DNA of 64,000 nucleotides. It comes from Neocallimastix lanati (nom. inval.) (lineage: Eukaryota > Neocallimastigomycota > Neocallimastigomycetes > Neocallimastigales > Neocallimastigaceae). Position 1 is the stretch's first letter. Each line of letters starts with the position of its first letter. This document shows positions 39,100 through 52,771 of the stretch, piece after piece. Under the pieces are notes generated by a model. It made no database searches. It was not told the origin of the DNA and was given only the letters and a program-made list of their open reading frames with translations. The translations under genes and the position numbers were made by a program. The stretch is from the NCBI GenBank assembly GCA_016946835.1, contig JACVTC010000080.1, positions 521,001 through 585,000 of the forward strand, in the 5' to 3' direction.

Positions 39100-41115
39100 A
39101 TGGAAGGTCCAGTTGTTCATATTACTAATGCTGCTGAATTCAAGCAAAAGGTTATCAATGCTGATAAAAAGAAATTGGTTAGTATTTAATTTTATAATGT
39201 TATATATAAAAATAATAAATAAATAAATAAATAAAAATAAATAAAATGAGATTTTAAGTTAAACAATTATTAAAATTTTCTCTCAAAATTATTTAATGAA
39301 ATTTATATCAAATTAATATCCATTTATATTTTTTATATTAAAATATATGTAAAATCAAAATATATATAATAAATATATATTTAGGTTGTTGTTGATTTCT
39401 TTGCTACTTGTAAATATTAAATGAAATTTTAAATACTTATGAAAAGAAAATTTAGATTATGATTATAAATCGACAATATATTTTGAAATTAAAATATCAA
39501 AGATCAATTTCAAAATTTAATATTCATATAAAACATATTTTATTCTTAAATTTTTATTAATAATAATAATAATACTTTAGGGTGTGGTCCATGTAAACAA
39601 ATTTCACCTTTCTACAATCAACTTAGTTTGAAATACAGGTAATTTTCATATTAAAGTATTAATTTTATTCTATATCAAATTACCTCATAAATAATTAATG
39701 ATTTAATTTATATAATTAATGATATAATATATATAAATATAAAAAGACATGTAATTTTTACTAAAGTTGATGTTGACCAAGCTAAAGTATGCTATAATGA
39801 TTTCAAATATTAAAAGTTTTCAATAAATTTAAATAAGCTATTTATATATTGTGTTTAATATTTGTTTAATATTTTTTTTTTTGTAAGGATGTTGCTCAAG
39901 GATGTTCCATCACAGCCATGCCAACTTTCCAAGTAAAATTTCTATTTTTTTAATAACATAATTTTTATGTAATTTAATGTTAAAATTCATTTCATTTTTA
40001 TAAATTAATAGTTTTATCGTGCTGGTGCTAAAGTTGCTGAAATGAGAGGCGCTAATCCATCCAAATTAGAAGCCACTGTTAAGCAATATCAAGGTGAAGC
40101 TACTGACGCTCCATACAGTGTACCAGGACATGTAAGTAAAAAGAATTAAGTATTTTTTTTTTTTTAAAAAAAAAAAAATAATAAAAATAATTAATCATAT
40201 ATATATTAATAAATAAATATATTACCAATAAATAAGTCTGATTTAGGTGATTTTATTGATAAAACCCAAGTTCATGCTTTAAATCAAGCAACTGACCATG
40301 ATGTTATGAATATTTTAAAGAATGATAATTCTTATTTGGAATCTGAAGCAGATGAGCAACTTATTATTGTTGTTCCATTTACATGTGCAGTAAAATTACA
40401 TTCTATAAAATTCAACGCTCCAACTGGTATTGTGAAAAATTAAAATTAATATATATAATATTAAAAACAAATTAATTTATTGGCAATTTTTTTTTAAAAT
40501 TAAAAATTGATTATTATAAATAATTATATATATAATTATTAATAAATTAATGAAATAAGACAAAGGTCCAAGAACCGTTAAAACTTTTATTAATTTAAAG
40601 ACTCTTGATTTCGACGAAGCAGAAGATTCAAAAGAAACTGAAATTCTTGAATTAACTGAAAAAGACTTTGAACCATCTAATGTTACGAATTTAAAATTTG
40701 TTCGTTACCAATTTGTTACTAGCATTGTGTAAGTTATGCATATATATATTAAATCATATATATATATATAATATTTTTTTTTTCTATTATTAATAATAAT
40801 AATAACAATAATAATAATAACAATAAATAATATTAATAATAATAAAGGAAATATATATATATATAAATACTATCAAATTTTTATATATAATTATTTAATA
40901 TTAAACACTTTTTATTTATTTATATTCATTTATGTATAATTATTTTTATATATTATTATTTTTATAAAATATATTATAAAAGTCTTTTCGTTGAAAGTAA
41001 TTTAGGTGATGAAGAAACAACAATAATTAATCAAATTAACTTTATTGGTACACCTTTAGAAACTACTAATATTAAGGACTTCAATCAAGGACAAGATAAT
41101 CAACAACAAAAGTAA
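39100..41115 (+). CDS. TXNL1: Thioredoxin-like protein with C-terminal PITH domain
   Basis: Predicted 285 aa (human TXNL1 289). Exons: 39100-39177, 39385-39409 (25 nt), 39581-39638, 39747-39786, 39888-39932, 40012-40131, 40237-40426, 40560-40728, 40983-41115. Residues 1-105 form a thioredoxin fold: [20 protein letters not shown] with the redox-active CGPC, then KVDVDQAKDVAQGCSITAMP with the cis-Pro. Residues about 125-280 are a PITH domain (GDFIDKTQVHALNQ, DEQLIIVVPFTCAVKLHSIK, DKGPRTVKTFIN, LKFVRYQFVTSIVLFVE). The family associates with the 26S proteasome as a redox-active cofactor. A short Gln/Asn tail ends the protein. The catalytic Trp-Cys is split by intron 2. Confidence 0.95.
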
Positions 41116-41239
41116 AAAATAGTAATCAGTGATAATCCAAACTCATAAAAAAAAAAATAAAATAAATATAGTAAAAATAAAAATAAAGGTTAATTTATGA
41201 AAATTGATCAGAATAATATTTATGAAACTATTTATTTAT

Positions 41240-41274
<35 letters not shown>

Positions 41275-41544
41275 AAATAATAATAATAATCAAGAACAAT
41301 TATAAAATATTTCATCATAAAAACAATATAATATAAAAATTAACTTTTTATTACAAAAATAAAAAAATAAAAAAAAAAAAAAAAAGCAAAAAATAAATAA
41401 CAATATTAAAATAAAAATTAAATATATAATAGAAATAAAGACTCAAAACAAATAAGACAAACAAACCAACAAACAAACAAAAAAAAAAAAAAAAAAAAAT
41501 TTTTTTTAATATATATATATATAATAAAAATAAAAATAATAAAA

Positions 41545-41583
<39 letters not shown>

Positions 41584-41944
41584 TTAAAAAAAAGAATATA
41601 TATATTTTTTATTTTTTATTATATTAAGTTTATTAATTAATTAATTATTTATTAATTATTTATTAATTAATGATTGATTGATGGATGATTAATTCAAAAG
41701 GAATTAATTATGGTATTAATAAATAAGAATTAAAAATATTGATTGTATTTTATTGCATTTTATTGTGTTTATTAAATTTCAAATTTAAAATGTTATTTTA
41801 TTTTATTTATTTATATTTTTATTGTTGATAATATTTGTTGTTTATTTGTTTGCTGTTAACATAAATATATTTATTAATATTTTTTTTTTTTTATAAAGAT
41901 AATTATTATCATTGTTAATGTGTGATATATAATAATTTTTTTTT
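41116..41944. other. Convergent intergenic region
   Basis: A tracts near 41241-41272, 41480-41500 and TA/AAT repeats between the stops of TXNL1 and the unknown gene on the other strand; no gene. Confidence 0.65.
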
Positions 41945-42567
41945 TTATACAGAAACAAATGGAAAGTTAACATCAAAGAAAATATAGAGATATTGATCTG
42001 GATTTTTTAATATTTGATATGGTTCATTATAAATTTCTACATCATCAACAATCATATCTAAGATTTCATTATCATTTGGTTCATGAGGTGCATTTGGATC
42101 AATTGGTTCTTCCGGAGGTAATTCAATAACCTTTTTCTTTTTCTTTACGGTTTTCTTTTTTTTAGCTCCGAAACTTGGTAATGCTGATTTCTTTTTTGTT
42201 TCTCCATTCTTCTTCTTTTTTTTAGTCACTTTTTTTTTAATTGGTGGTTTTGGAGGAGGCGGAGGTGGTGGTTCATATATATGAATAGGTTGTTGACCTA
42301 CAACTAATATAGGATATTCATTATCATCACATTTAGTATAACCTTCATCGAATGGTATCATATTTCCAATAGATTTTAATTTATTAATTCTTGGAAAAAG
42401 TTTATAGAGAGGAACATTATATTCTTGATTTTTAGAAAAAAATAATTGTTCATCTTTATCAGTATCACTATTATTCTCCAATTCCGTGGTAGATTTCGAT
42501 TTATTTGAGGATCGGGAATTTGTAATTAAATTTGAATTATTAAGATTAATATTTTGATTTAAATTTA

Positions 42568-42641
<74 letters not shown>

Positions 42642-42819
42642 GAAGTATTATCATTATTTATATTATTTATTAGGTTACTATTATTATTATTTCTAGTATT
42701 AATCAATTTTCCATTATTTATTGTCATCATACTATTATTAACATGACTTGTACTCTTATTCATATTTCCATTAATTCCATCAGTGCTCGATCCTTGGGTA
42801 TATGAAGCATTAGGTATCA

Positions 42820-42891
<72 letters not shown>

Positions 42892-43516
42892 CATAATTAT
42901 CATAATTGTCATTATCATCACTTGAATCAGAATTATCTGTTTTTGATAAATCATTTTTATAAATTAAAATATTATCAGGTAAGAGTGATCCTTCAAAAAG
43001 GTGTTTTTTAATTTCCAATTTCAAACGAAATAGTGTCCAACTACATTGAACATTTAAAAACATGTCATTGTAAGACCAACTTTTTTGACGCAGTCGACAA
43101 CGAATCCATGATTCTCTATTTATCCATTCAAATCTATGTAAATCAATAATTGATCTTGGTTTAGGTTTAATTCCATTTTCATTTTCCTTTTTTTTGTCTT
43201 CTTGACCTTCTTCTTTAATTGTATTAAATGATGATAAATTAATAGGCCGATAGAGAGATCCGGCTTGACTTTCTTGTTGTTCTTTTTTCTTTTTTAATTC
43301 TAATTCTTGCCGTTTTCGTTGTACTTGTTCTGAAAAAAAGGGTATGATTGATTCTTGTTCTCTTAAATTAGGAAAAGGATTTAAAGGTTTACCTGTTAAT
43401 GGATGATACACAAATGATTTGCAATCAGGATCACCCCATACTGGGGCTTCCTTTTTTTTAACAACTTTTTTCTTTTTACCTTTTTTTTTAGAAGAATCAT
43501 TTGTTTTTTTTTTCAT
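41945..43516 (-). CDS. Unknown Lys/Asn/Pro-rich protein
   Basis: Single-exon frame of 523 aa. It starts with a Lys-rich segment (MKKKTNDSSKKKGKKKKVVK) that could act as a nuclear or nucleolar signal, then WGDPDCKSFVYHPLTGKPLN, a charged helix (QVQRKRQELELKKKKEQQES), and a well-composed core about 120-200 (FEWINRESWIRCRLRQKSWS, VQCSWTLFRLKLEIKKHLFE). Two poly-Asn stretches encoded by ATT-complement repeats follow, then another core piece (YNVPLYKLFPRINKLKSIGN, YPILVVGQQPIHIYEPPPPP), a second Lys-rich block, and an acidic C-terminus (DNEILDMIVDDVEIYNEPYQ). The conserved-looking cores argue for a real gene; I do not recognise the family. Confidence 0.75.
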
Positions 43517-43703
43517 CTTTACAAGTGTTTTAGCTTTAAAATTTTCAAAAATTTACTCAATTACTTTATATGTATAATAAATATGAACCGAATAATAATT
43601 TACAAAAAAAATTGGAGAATATAAAAATTTTACTCAATTATATATATATATATATATATATTTAATAAATAATAAATATAAATTGAATAATAATTAATTA
43701 ACC

Positions 43704-43735
<32 letters not shown>

Positions 43736-44790
43736 GTAGAATAATAATGGAAAAAAAAATTATCAATTTTTTTTTATTCTTATTTAATTATCATATAATT
43801 ATGGTTTTATACTTTGATATTTATATAATTAATTATGTTATAATAGTATAGTATAATAGTAGTAGATAATATGATTTATTAGTTGAATTTTATTATTCAA
43901 TTTTCTATATATAAAGGAAAAGAGAAAAAAAGAAACATGTTTAGTATTAATAAATTAATTAAATATTAATAATTCATATATAAATTTCCTATTTTATTTC
44001 CTTTTTTTTTTCTTAAAAAAAAAAAAAAAAAAAAAAAACTTTCTATAAATAAATCTGAAAGTCACATGAATTTTTTATCCGGTGTGATAATATTCAGATA
44101 ATATATTACATGTTTTAAGTTCTCAAAAAATTCTCTATTAAAGCTTTAATATTAAAAAAAATTTTTATTTCATTATAGAAATTTTAAGAATTGTGTTACA
44201 AAACATCTATGAAAAAGGAAAATTTAAAAGAAAATAATAATATAAAGAATTATTAAGTAATTATACTATTCAAATATTAGAAATTAAAAGAAAAATTAAA
44301 ATAATACACTATTATAAACATAATGAAACTTTTACGATAAAAAAATGTTATAATTAATATAAAATTCTAATTTTTTTAATAATGTAATATGTTTAGGAAA
44401 AAATAATAATAATGAATGATTAAAGAATAGAAAAAAAAAAAATTTTTTTTTTTGTGTTTTTTATATCTAATTTTTTTAGAAAAAAAAAAGAAAATAAATT
44501 ACCAAAAATAGTAAAACACGGCAACGTGGTTAATACGACAATAAATTGATAATTTGTTTTAATATAATGTTTTTAAAAAATTAAAAGTTCTTCTATTGCA
44601 AATAATTATTATATAATTATTATATTATAATTATTATCTTTAATCTTTACATACACAATATTTATTATCATTATTATTTTTATTATTATTTGATTAAAAT
44701 CATTCAATATTTTACTATTTTTCTTTTTTGATTTCTAATTGTAAAAAATAAATAATAAAATAAAATAATCATTATTAAATTTTTTTATTA

Positions 44791-44845
<55 letters not shown>

Positions 44846-45036
44846 TTTTTCTAAAAAAATAAATTGTATTTATGATATTATCATTAATTATAAATGCGAA
44901 CATTTGATGTATATTAATGCTTTAAATAAAATATTGATATAATTCTTTTTAATGTTCATTCATTTGAATGTTTATTAAATATTAAGTTTCTTAATACTAT
45001 TATATGAAAATTAGTATGAACCCAAAATATTAATGA
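43517..45036. other. AT-rich intergenic region
   Basis: A tracts near 43704-43731 and 44014-44038, an AAT array near 44795-44842; no gene. Confidence 0.7.
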
Positions 45037-45052
45037 TTTTTATTATTTTTTA

Positions 45053-45493
45053 GCCATGTTGGTCCAGTCGGTTAGGACGATACAGGTCACTGTAGAGGGC
45101 GGGGTTCGAATCCTCGGCATGGCACCAAATAATCGGATGAGGTTTCTATCCTGGGATATCATGAGACCACACGTGATGTCCATAAGGCTTTCCCTCAGAT
45201 GATTATTTCACCCAACCCTGATACTACGCTTTGAATTGAAGCATAGACCTTGATGATTGTAAAATTTCCAATCGCCAATGATTACACCCACTAGGGAGGA
45301 GTTAATGGTTCCGTTCTGATGCTCGTGGTCATTAGAGATATATGTAGGAACGTTAGGAATGCATCTCCGGGCAGTGTGTAACGACGATTGAGAGCGGCGA
45401 AGCTGATACAGTATGCCAATAACTCATCACCTTACAGTTAATTAATAACTGTATGGCCATATGGGAGATGGGTACCCATATGTGCAAGTCTAT

Positions 45494-45523
<30 letters not shown>
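45053..45523 (+). mobile_element. tRNA-derived SINE with 18-bp target-site duplication
   Basis: A compositionally distinct block of about 440 bp with much higher GC than its flanks. The head (45053-45127) is tRNA-like: acceptor strands GCCATGT and GCATGGC pair, the D stem GTCC/GGAC and T stem CGGGG/CCTCG pair, A box TGGTCCAGTCGG (45060-45071) and B box GGTTCGAATCC (45103-45113) are intact, and CCA is present in the DNA. The anticodon arm is abnormal. A unique body of about 365 bp and a T tract (45495-45528) follow. The flanks are identical: TTTTTATTATTTTTTAGC at 45037-45054 and 45524-45541, as expected for retroposition primed at a target nick. Confidence 0.85.
45060..45113 (+). promoter_or_regulatory. 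RNA polymerase III internal promoter (A and B boxes) of the SINE
   Basis: A box TGGTCCAGTCGG and B box GGTTCGAATCC fit the eukaryotic tRNA consensus, spaced about 31 bp apart. Confidence 0.75.
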
Positions 45524-45530
<7 letters not shown>

Positions 45531-45541
45531 TATTTTTTAGC

Positions 45542-48348
45542 ACTACTACAAATGATTTAATTTAATTATAAAACATCTTTTTATAGAATTATGTACTTTT
45601 GAATTATATGAAAATAAATAAATAAAAATATAAAAAGATAAATATAAAGATAATTAAATATTTTAAATAAATAAATAAATAAATAAGTAAATAAATAAAT
45701 AAATATATAAATGATAAATGAATAAACAGATAATGAATAATAATGAATAAAAATAAATAATAAATTACACTATCAATATAATTATATTGAATGAATCTGT
45801 TGTTCTTTATTTTATATTTTGATAGGTTTTAATGATAATTCATCAATTCTTCATATATTCATTATATAAAAGTATTAATGAATAATCAATATAAATTTTA
45901 ATAAATCAATAATTAATTTTTTTCATTTTATTAAGCATTAATAAAATGATATAAAATAAAATTATTTATTCATTAAATTTAAATTTTCATCATTAAATTT
46001 AAATTTTTATCATTAAATAAATTTTTATTATTAAATAATTAATATATAAATATATAAATATAAAAAAAAGGAAATTATATGGATTGATTATATCGTTATT
46101 TTATTGATACAATAAATTACCTTTATATTAAATATATATTAAAAAATTAAAAATTCATGATATTTATTAGTATTTTTATAATTTATAATTATTTATTAAA
46201 CTAAATTTATTTGAAAATAAATAAATAAATAATAAATATAAAACAATATAAAATAGTATAAAAAAATATATTAAAAATATTTTTTAATTTTTGGATACTA
46301 CCAAAATAAACTAGAATGTTTTATAATATATTAATGTAATATATTGTATTATATTATTTTCAATATAGTATATTAAGTAATAAAAGGTTATATAGATATC
46401 CATATTATAAGTAATACAATTACTCATAAATAACTGTATTTATTATATTTATTACTGACATAAATATAATAAATACAGTTTTATTAAAAAATATTTATTA
46501 ATCTTTTAAAAAATAATTGTTGACTTATTAACACTTATTAATTTTATAATTTTTTATTTATTGTAATTTTATTTATTTATTTATTTAATTTTATATTATT
46601 TATTTTATATTTATAAATATAAAATTCTTCATTTGTCTATCTATCAATTTATATATATATATATATATATATATTTAATATTAAATAATTTATTTATATA
46701 TTATTAGATATATTCATTCTATTTTAAAATATTTTATTTATTTATTTTTTAAGAATATATTCATTTAAATATAATAATATTATGATTTGGATTAAATTTA
46801 ATTTAAAAAAAAAAAAAAAAAATTGTTAATATAATAAATTAATACATATTTTGATTTTTGTTTTGAAAATATAAATTTTTTAAATTTAAAAGATTTTTTT
46901 ATTTTTTATTTTTAATATTTTTATTAATAATTTAAATAAAATCTCTTTGTAATGAACAATTTTAATTATAATTCATTTGAATAATATAGATACTTATTTC
47001 AAGTTAAAAAAGTAAATAATTTAAAATATTTTTCCATAATTAATACATAGATTGTTATATTTGAACCAAGAATTAATAATTAATTATTTAATTTTAAAAG
47101 TCTCTATGTTAATGGTTAACAAATAATAATAATAGATATATATTAAAGAAAAAAAAAATAATTCTAACAAATGAAATTTTATTAATTATAATCTAAAAGA
47201 AATAATATCAATTATCAAATAGAATAATATATAAAATTGTATGTATATATATTTATTTATTATATAATTATAAGCAATAAATATCAACTTTTTTGAATTT
47301 TGATATTGAAAGTAAAAAATAAATTAAATTTATTCAAGAAGTTTTTAAGTATTTTAAATTTATTATACTTTCAAAATCTATATCAAATATTATCATATAA
47401 ATGAACATATGAAAAAATAAAATAAGTCTAAAAATGATAGTATGTTAGTTTTTAAAATAATTAATTGGAATGAAAAAAATATATTTTAAAAATTATTCAA
47501 TATAAAAAGGTATAATTTAAAAGTTAAAAAATTTAGTTATTACAATTATGAAATTCTTCCGAGGTTTGGAATGTTATTAATGTATACATATATTTTATTG
47601 AAAAAATAAATAAGAAAAAGCAGTATTAATAATAGAACAAGATTTAAATTATAAATTAAATGTTAAACTTGAAATTAAAAAAGAAAAAATTTATAAATTA
47701 TGAATTAAAAGTAAAAATTAAAATAAAATGTTAAAAAGTAAAAAACCTTAATATGATTATTTGAAATAATATATATAATTAAATAAAATATAAAGTGGAG
47801 AAAATATGCATAGTAATATGCTTTTCTGATGAAATATTTGAAATTTTTATTTTTATATTTTATAAACTATATGAAAATAATAATAATAAAGATAATAAAA
47901 TTTTAAGGAAAAGGATATATTTGAATTATTAAAAATTTTATATATGTATTTTATTTTTATTTATATTAATATTTAAATAAAAATAATAAACTAACTTTTT
48001 TTTTTTTTCTCATTTTGTTTATATATATATATATTGTATAAATTATAATACTTTTTTATTATTAATATATATTATTTGTATCAGTATAATAACAATTAAT
48101 ATAATAAATAACTTCTGTTATTATTATAAATATTTTTAAATATTTAAAGTAATAATAACAGTTTTGTATATATAATTCACAAATTTGATAAATATTATAT
48201 ATTTCATTATATAAAAACTTTATTAGAAATATTATTATTTGATAAAAAAAAAAAAAAAAAGAATTATTATTATAAACTTTGTAAAACAAATTTATAGATA
48301 AAAATCTATTATTATATTTTATTTTAAAGAATAATTATATAACTTAAA
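45542..48348. other. AT-rich intergenic region
   Basis: About 2.8 kb upstream of the TBC gene with AAAT runs and TA repeats; no gene supported. The frame 48062-48289 (-) is low-complexity. Confidence 0.7.
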
Positions 48349-48632
48349 ATGTCTGACGAACCAAGGTCAAAAACAGATGAACTTTTAGAGCGTAGAAGAC
48401 AAAGAATAGAACGTTTAGCAGCAAAACGTGCGGCTGCTAATTCGCCATCAACCCCAACATCATCAGTAGAAAAACCATCATCACCGAATTCAGTTCCAAA
48501 AGTGGAAGATGATAAAAAAAATGAAAATGGAAATAAAGAAAATACTGATAATGAGATTTTAGCTTTAGAAAAATTAATGAAATCGGTTAGTAAATGAAAA
48601 ATTAAGAATATATATTTTAATTTTATTTTTTT

Positions 48633-48665
<33 letters not shown>

Positions 48666-49649
48666 TAACTACAACTACTACTACTACTACTAATAATAAT
48701 AATAAAAATAATAATAGTAATAGTAATAGAAGTAGTAGTGGTAATAATAGTAATAATAAATAATAATAAAATACACATATAAGTTTTTTTCTTACAAAAA
48801 AAAAAAAAAAAAAAAAAAAAAAAGAAACTAAATATATTAATTAAATGATTTATTTATTATTTAAAAAGGTTGTGGATACAAATAAAGATGATATGGCAGA
48901 AGAAGTTAAATTAGATGAAAATTCAGATAATAAATTAAATATAAATACTAATTCTTCATTAAGTTCTTCAAATTCAGGATTATTATCACCAATTAAAGAA
49001 GGTGAAGGTAAAGAAAGTCATTCACGATCGGTAAGCCATGATAGTAGTAGAAGGTCATCACATAGTAATAGTCCATCCCAAATGAGGTCATCACGTAGTA
49101 GTTTGAGAAGTGAAGATGGTGATATTAGAGTATCAGGAAGAAGAAGATCAACAAGAAGTTCGGACGCTATAGATAGAAGTGAAAGAGAAAGACATGAAAG
49201 AGAGAGAGATGGGGATAGAGATAGTATATCTTCTAGAAGAAGATCTGCAAGGAATTCAGAAATTTCTGACAGAGAAAGAGATAGAATTAGAGACAGAGAT
49301 AGAGAAAGAGATAGAGAAAGACGTCGTCAATCCAGGAATCAACAACTTAGTGATATTTTGGCTTCTGCAAATGCAAGTGGTATAGTTACGAAATCTGATG
49401 GTAAAACAGGTTCATCTGAACGTCGCCGTTCGCGTATGGAAGATATTGAATTAAGACTACAAGAAGTTCGTAATCGTCGTGAATCGATGAATATGAAGAA
49501 ATCAGGTGGTGAAAATAACAATAATAATAATAATTCAGGTCCTGATGTAAAAGGTAAAGAATAGTTTAAGTTTATATTAATGTTATGAAAATTAAATTAT
49601 TATTTTTAAAGGTCTTTATTAATTTCTTAATATAATTGTTTTTATTATT

Positions 49650-49699
<50 letters not shown>

Positions 49700-49763
49700 T
49701 AGTTTTATTATAAAATTAAAAATATATAATTATTATTCAATATTTTATAATTTAATATTAATA

Positions 49764-49795
<32 letters not shown>

Positions 49796-51576
49796 AAAAA
49801 TAAAAATTATATCAATGAATTTAATAAATAGAAAATGAATCAAGATATCATAAAGAAATTGAAGAAAAGTCAAAACAAAGTACAGACTCTCCTGAATTAA
49901 TTGCTTTAAGAAATAGAATTAGTCGTTTAGTTCAAAAGGATGTAAGTGAAGAAAATGTTTCTTCTCCAAGACAAAAGAGACAATCTTCTGTTAACAGTGA
50001 TGATATTGATCCAAAGATTAAAGCTCTTTTATCTAAACGTAGTTCATTAGATGCATCATTAATAAAAGATTTACCAGGTATGGGTGCACCTGATTCTGAT
50101 CGTTCATTACTTAGAAAAAGTTTTCAATTTTCAAATAATGATACTATAAAAGAAGATGAGGAATCAGTTGAATATCCAGAAACAAATGATAAAACTTTAG
50201 AAGCGGAAAAATCTCCATTAAAAACTGAACTATCTATTGATGATTCGGATAATAGAACCCCAGCAGTGTCACCAATTAGAACAGAGATTAAACCAGAAGA
50301 TGAAAATAAAGATGATGTGAATAAAGAAAATGAAGTAGGAGAAGAAAATCAAGAAAATGATGCACTTCCAACACCTCCACAAGAAGAGGATGAATCTGCA
50401 AATGTTATGGAAGAACATCCAGAAGAAAAATCAAAAGAAACACCAATTCATAAAAATGAATATGATGAACAAGAATTTGATGGTAATTATAAAAGATTAA
50501 ATAATGATAATCATGGACAATCACGGAATGGTGGTATTGAAGTTAAACCAGTTTCTGAATTTATGAAGAGTGATATGGGTCCCGAAGGTGAAGATGAATT
50601 TTGGGAATCTATGATTACTGAATTTAAGGATTACTTTATGGATATTCCTTCTTATGTTCTCCAGAAAATTAGAGGAGGTATTCCACATCATCTTCGTGGT
50701 AGAATATGGAAGGTTATGAGTGGAGCTGATAATAATCAGTTGGATACTCTTTATGATCAATTATTAATGGAAGAATCACCATTTGAAAAACAAATTTTAC
50801 GTGATGTTGCTAGAACTTTTCCACATATGTCAATGTTTAGTGAAAGAAATGGTAAAGGACAGAATATGCTTTTTAATTTAATGAAAGCTTATTCTTTATA
50901 TGATACAGAAGTTGGATATTGTCAAGGTCTTTGTTTTATTGTTGGTCCATTATTAATGCAAAGAGTAAGTTATTATTATTATTATTATTATTATTAATAT
51001 AACTGTTATAATATTTTTTATTATTATTAATATAATTTTATTATTATTATTATTATTATTAATATAATTATTATAATAAAATTTGAATATATTTATATTT
51101 TATTTATATATTTAATTAAAAATAAAATAATAAATATTATATAGTTAACAGAAAAGGAAGCTTTCTCTATATTTGTTCGCCTTATGGAAGAAACGGAAAG
51201 TAAACCAGAAAATGAATTAGAGGAAAATACAGAAGATACTCGTCAGACTAGAAGATATGCATTTAGAAGTTTATTTACTCCAAGAATGCCAGGTGTTAAT
51301 TTAATGATGTATCAATTTGATTATTTCTTAAAAACATATTTACCAGCATTATATGGTCACTTACTTAGACATAATGTTGTATCTACTATGTATGCTTCAC
51401 AATGGTTCTTGGTAAATATTAACTATATTAATAGTATTAATGTATTAATATAATTTTAATTATAATCATAAATTTTAAAAAAGATAATATTTTATTATTA
51501 TTATTATTATTATATATTTAATTATAATTGAATAATTTAAATGATATATTAAAAAACATTTTTTAATAAAATAAAT

Positions 51577-51630
<54 letters not shown>

Positions 51631-52716
51631 CCTTAATTAATATGTTTATTTGTATATAATATTTAGACTATTTTCGCATATAATTTCCCATTACCATTGG
51701 TTTTTAGAATTTTTGATATTTTATTTGCTGAAGGTCCAGGTGTTACCATTTTGAGATTCTCTATTGCTATTTTAAGAAGAAATCAATCACGTTTATTAGA
51801 AATGGAATCCTTTGAAGAATTATTAGAATTCTTAAAGGGTAATAAGATATTTGAAATATATGGTGAAGGTAGAGATGCTCATAATGATGTTGTTAATGAT
51901 GCTATGAGTATGTGTAATATTATTTGTGAAACTGAATTAAGAAAATTAAGACAAGAGTTTGAAAGAACTGATGATTCCGTTCAAGTAGCTAATCATGGAG
52001 GTGAAATGGAATTATTATCAGCTCGTATGACATTGCGTGAACTTCGTCAACAAAGAAATTATGATCATAATTTAATTGAAGAACTTAAAACTCAAATTGA
52101 AATTCTATCAGAAGAAGTTAATGAAGCAAGACGTGATGTGGATCCATTACGTGATGAAAATGAATCACTTAGAGTTCAATGTCATGAATTAAAGGAATTA
52201 TTGACAAATGAAGATCGTAGGTTACAATCAATTTGGGAAGATACTGTTCGTAAAATTGAACAAGAAAATGCTAAATTAAAGTATCAGTTACAACAGACAG
52301 AAAGTCAACTTATTGATGCTAAGGTATTAATGGCCAATATGGAAGAAGAAAAAGATATGTTAATCAATTCTATTGAAGTATTAAAAAATACATTTGGAGC
52401 AAATGAAGTAAAACAAGCCCTTAATGCAAATTTAACAAATAATGGATCAATGAATGGTTCTCAGCATTCATTACGTCGTTCAGATAGTATTGCAAGTAAT
52501 CGTAGTTTTCGTAGTCAAACTGGAAATGGTGGTGGTGGTTGGTTCAATAACGTTTCCAATGCTATTTCCAATTATATGGAACAACGTCAATCTCATAGTA
52601 ATGTCGGTTCTGCTCCTGGAAGTGTAGAAAATATGGATATGCTTGAGGAACCTGCGGCTGAAAGTCAAGATGGTCAACAACAAACTTCACGTTGGAAGTT
52701 TGGTTGGAATAAATAG
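48349..52716 (+). CDS. TBC-domain Rab GTPase-activating protein with C-terminal coiled coil
   Basis: Predicted 1123 aa. Exons: 48349-48585, 48869-49553, 49832-50964, 51145-51411, 51667-52716. The N-terminal half is low-complexity: a charged start (MSDEPRSKTDELLERRRQRI), a Ser-rich part, an RERDRERE-type Arg/Glu/Asp repeat and acidic stretches. The TBC domain spans about 585-840, beginning IRGGIPHHLRGRIWKVMSG. It contains both dual-finger motifs, ILRDVARTFP (catalytic Arg) and GYCQGL (catalytic Gln), and ends SRLLEMESFEELLEFLKGN. A long coiled coil follows (about 880-1010, LREL..L.EELKTQIEILSEE). Domain order is closest to Gyp5/EVI5/RABGAP1-type proteins, which act on exocytic or endosomal Rabs. 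The exact Rab target cannot be told. The gene is convergent with exportin-4. Confidence 0.92.
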
Positions 52717-52725
52717 AAATATATA

Positions 52726-52771
<46 letters not shown>

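Noticed and set aside
45053-45127. Functional tRNA gene
   Set aside because: The anticodon stem-loop cannot form a 7-nt loop, CCA is encoded, and the unit is embedded in a larger element with an 18-bp target duplication, so it is a SINE head.
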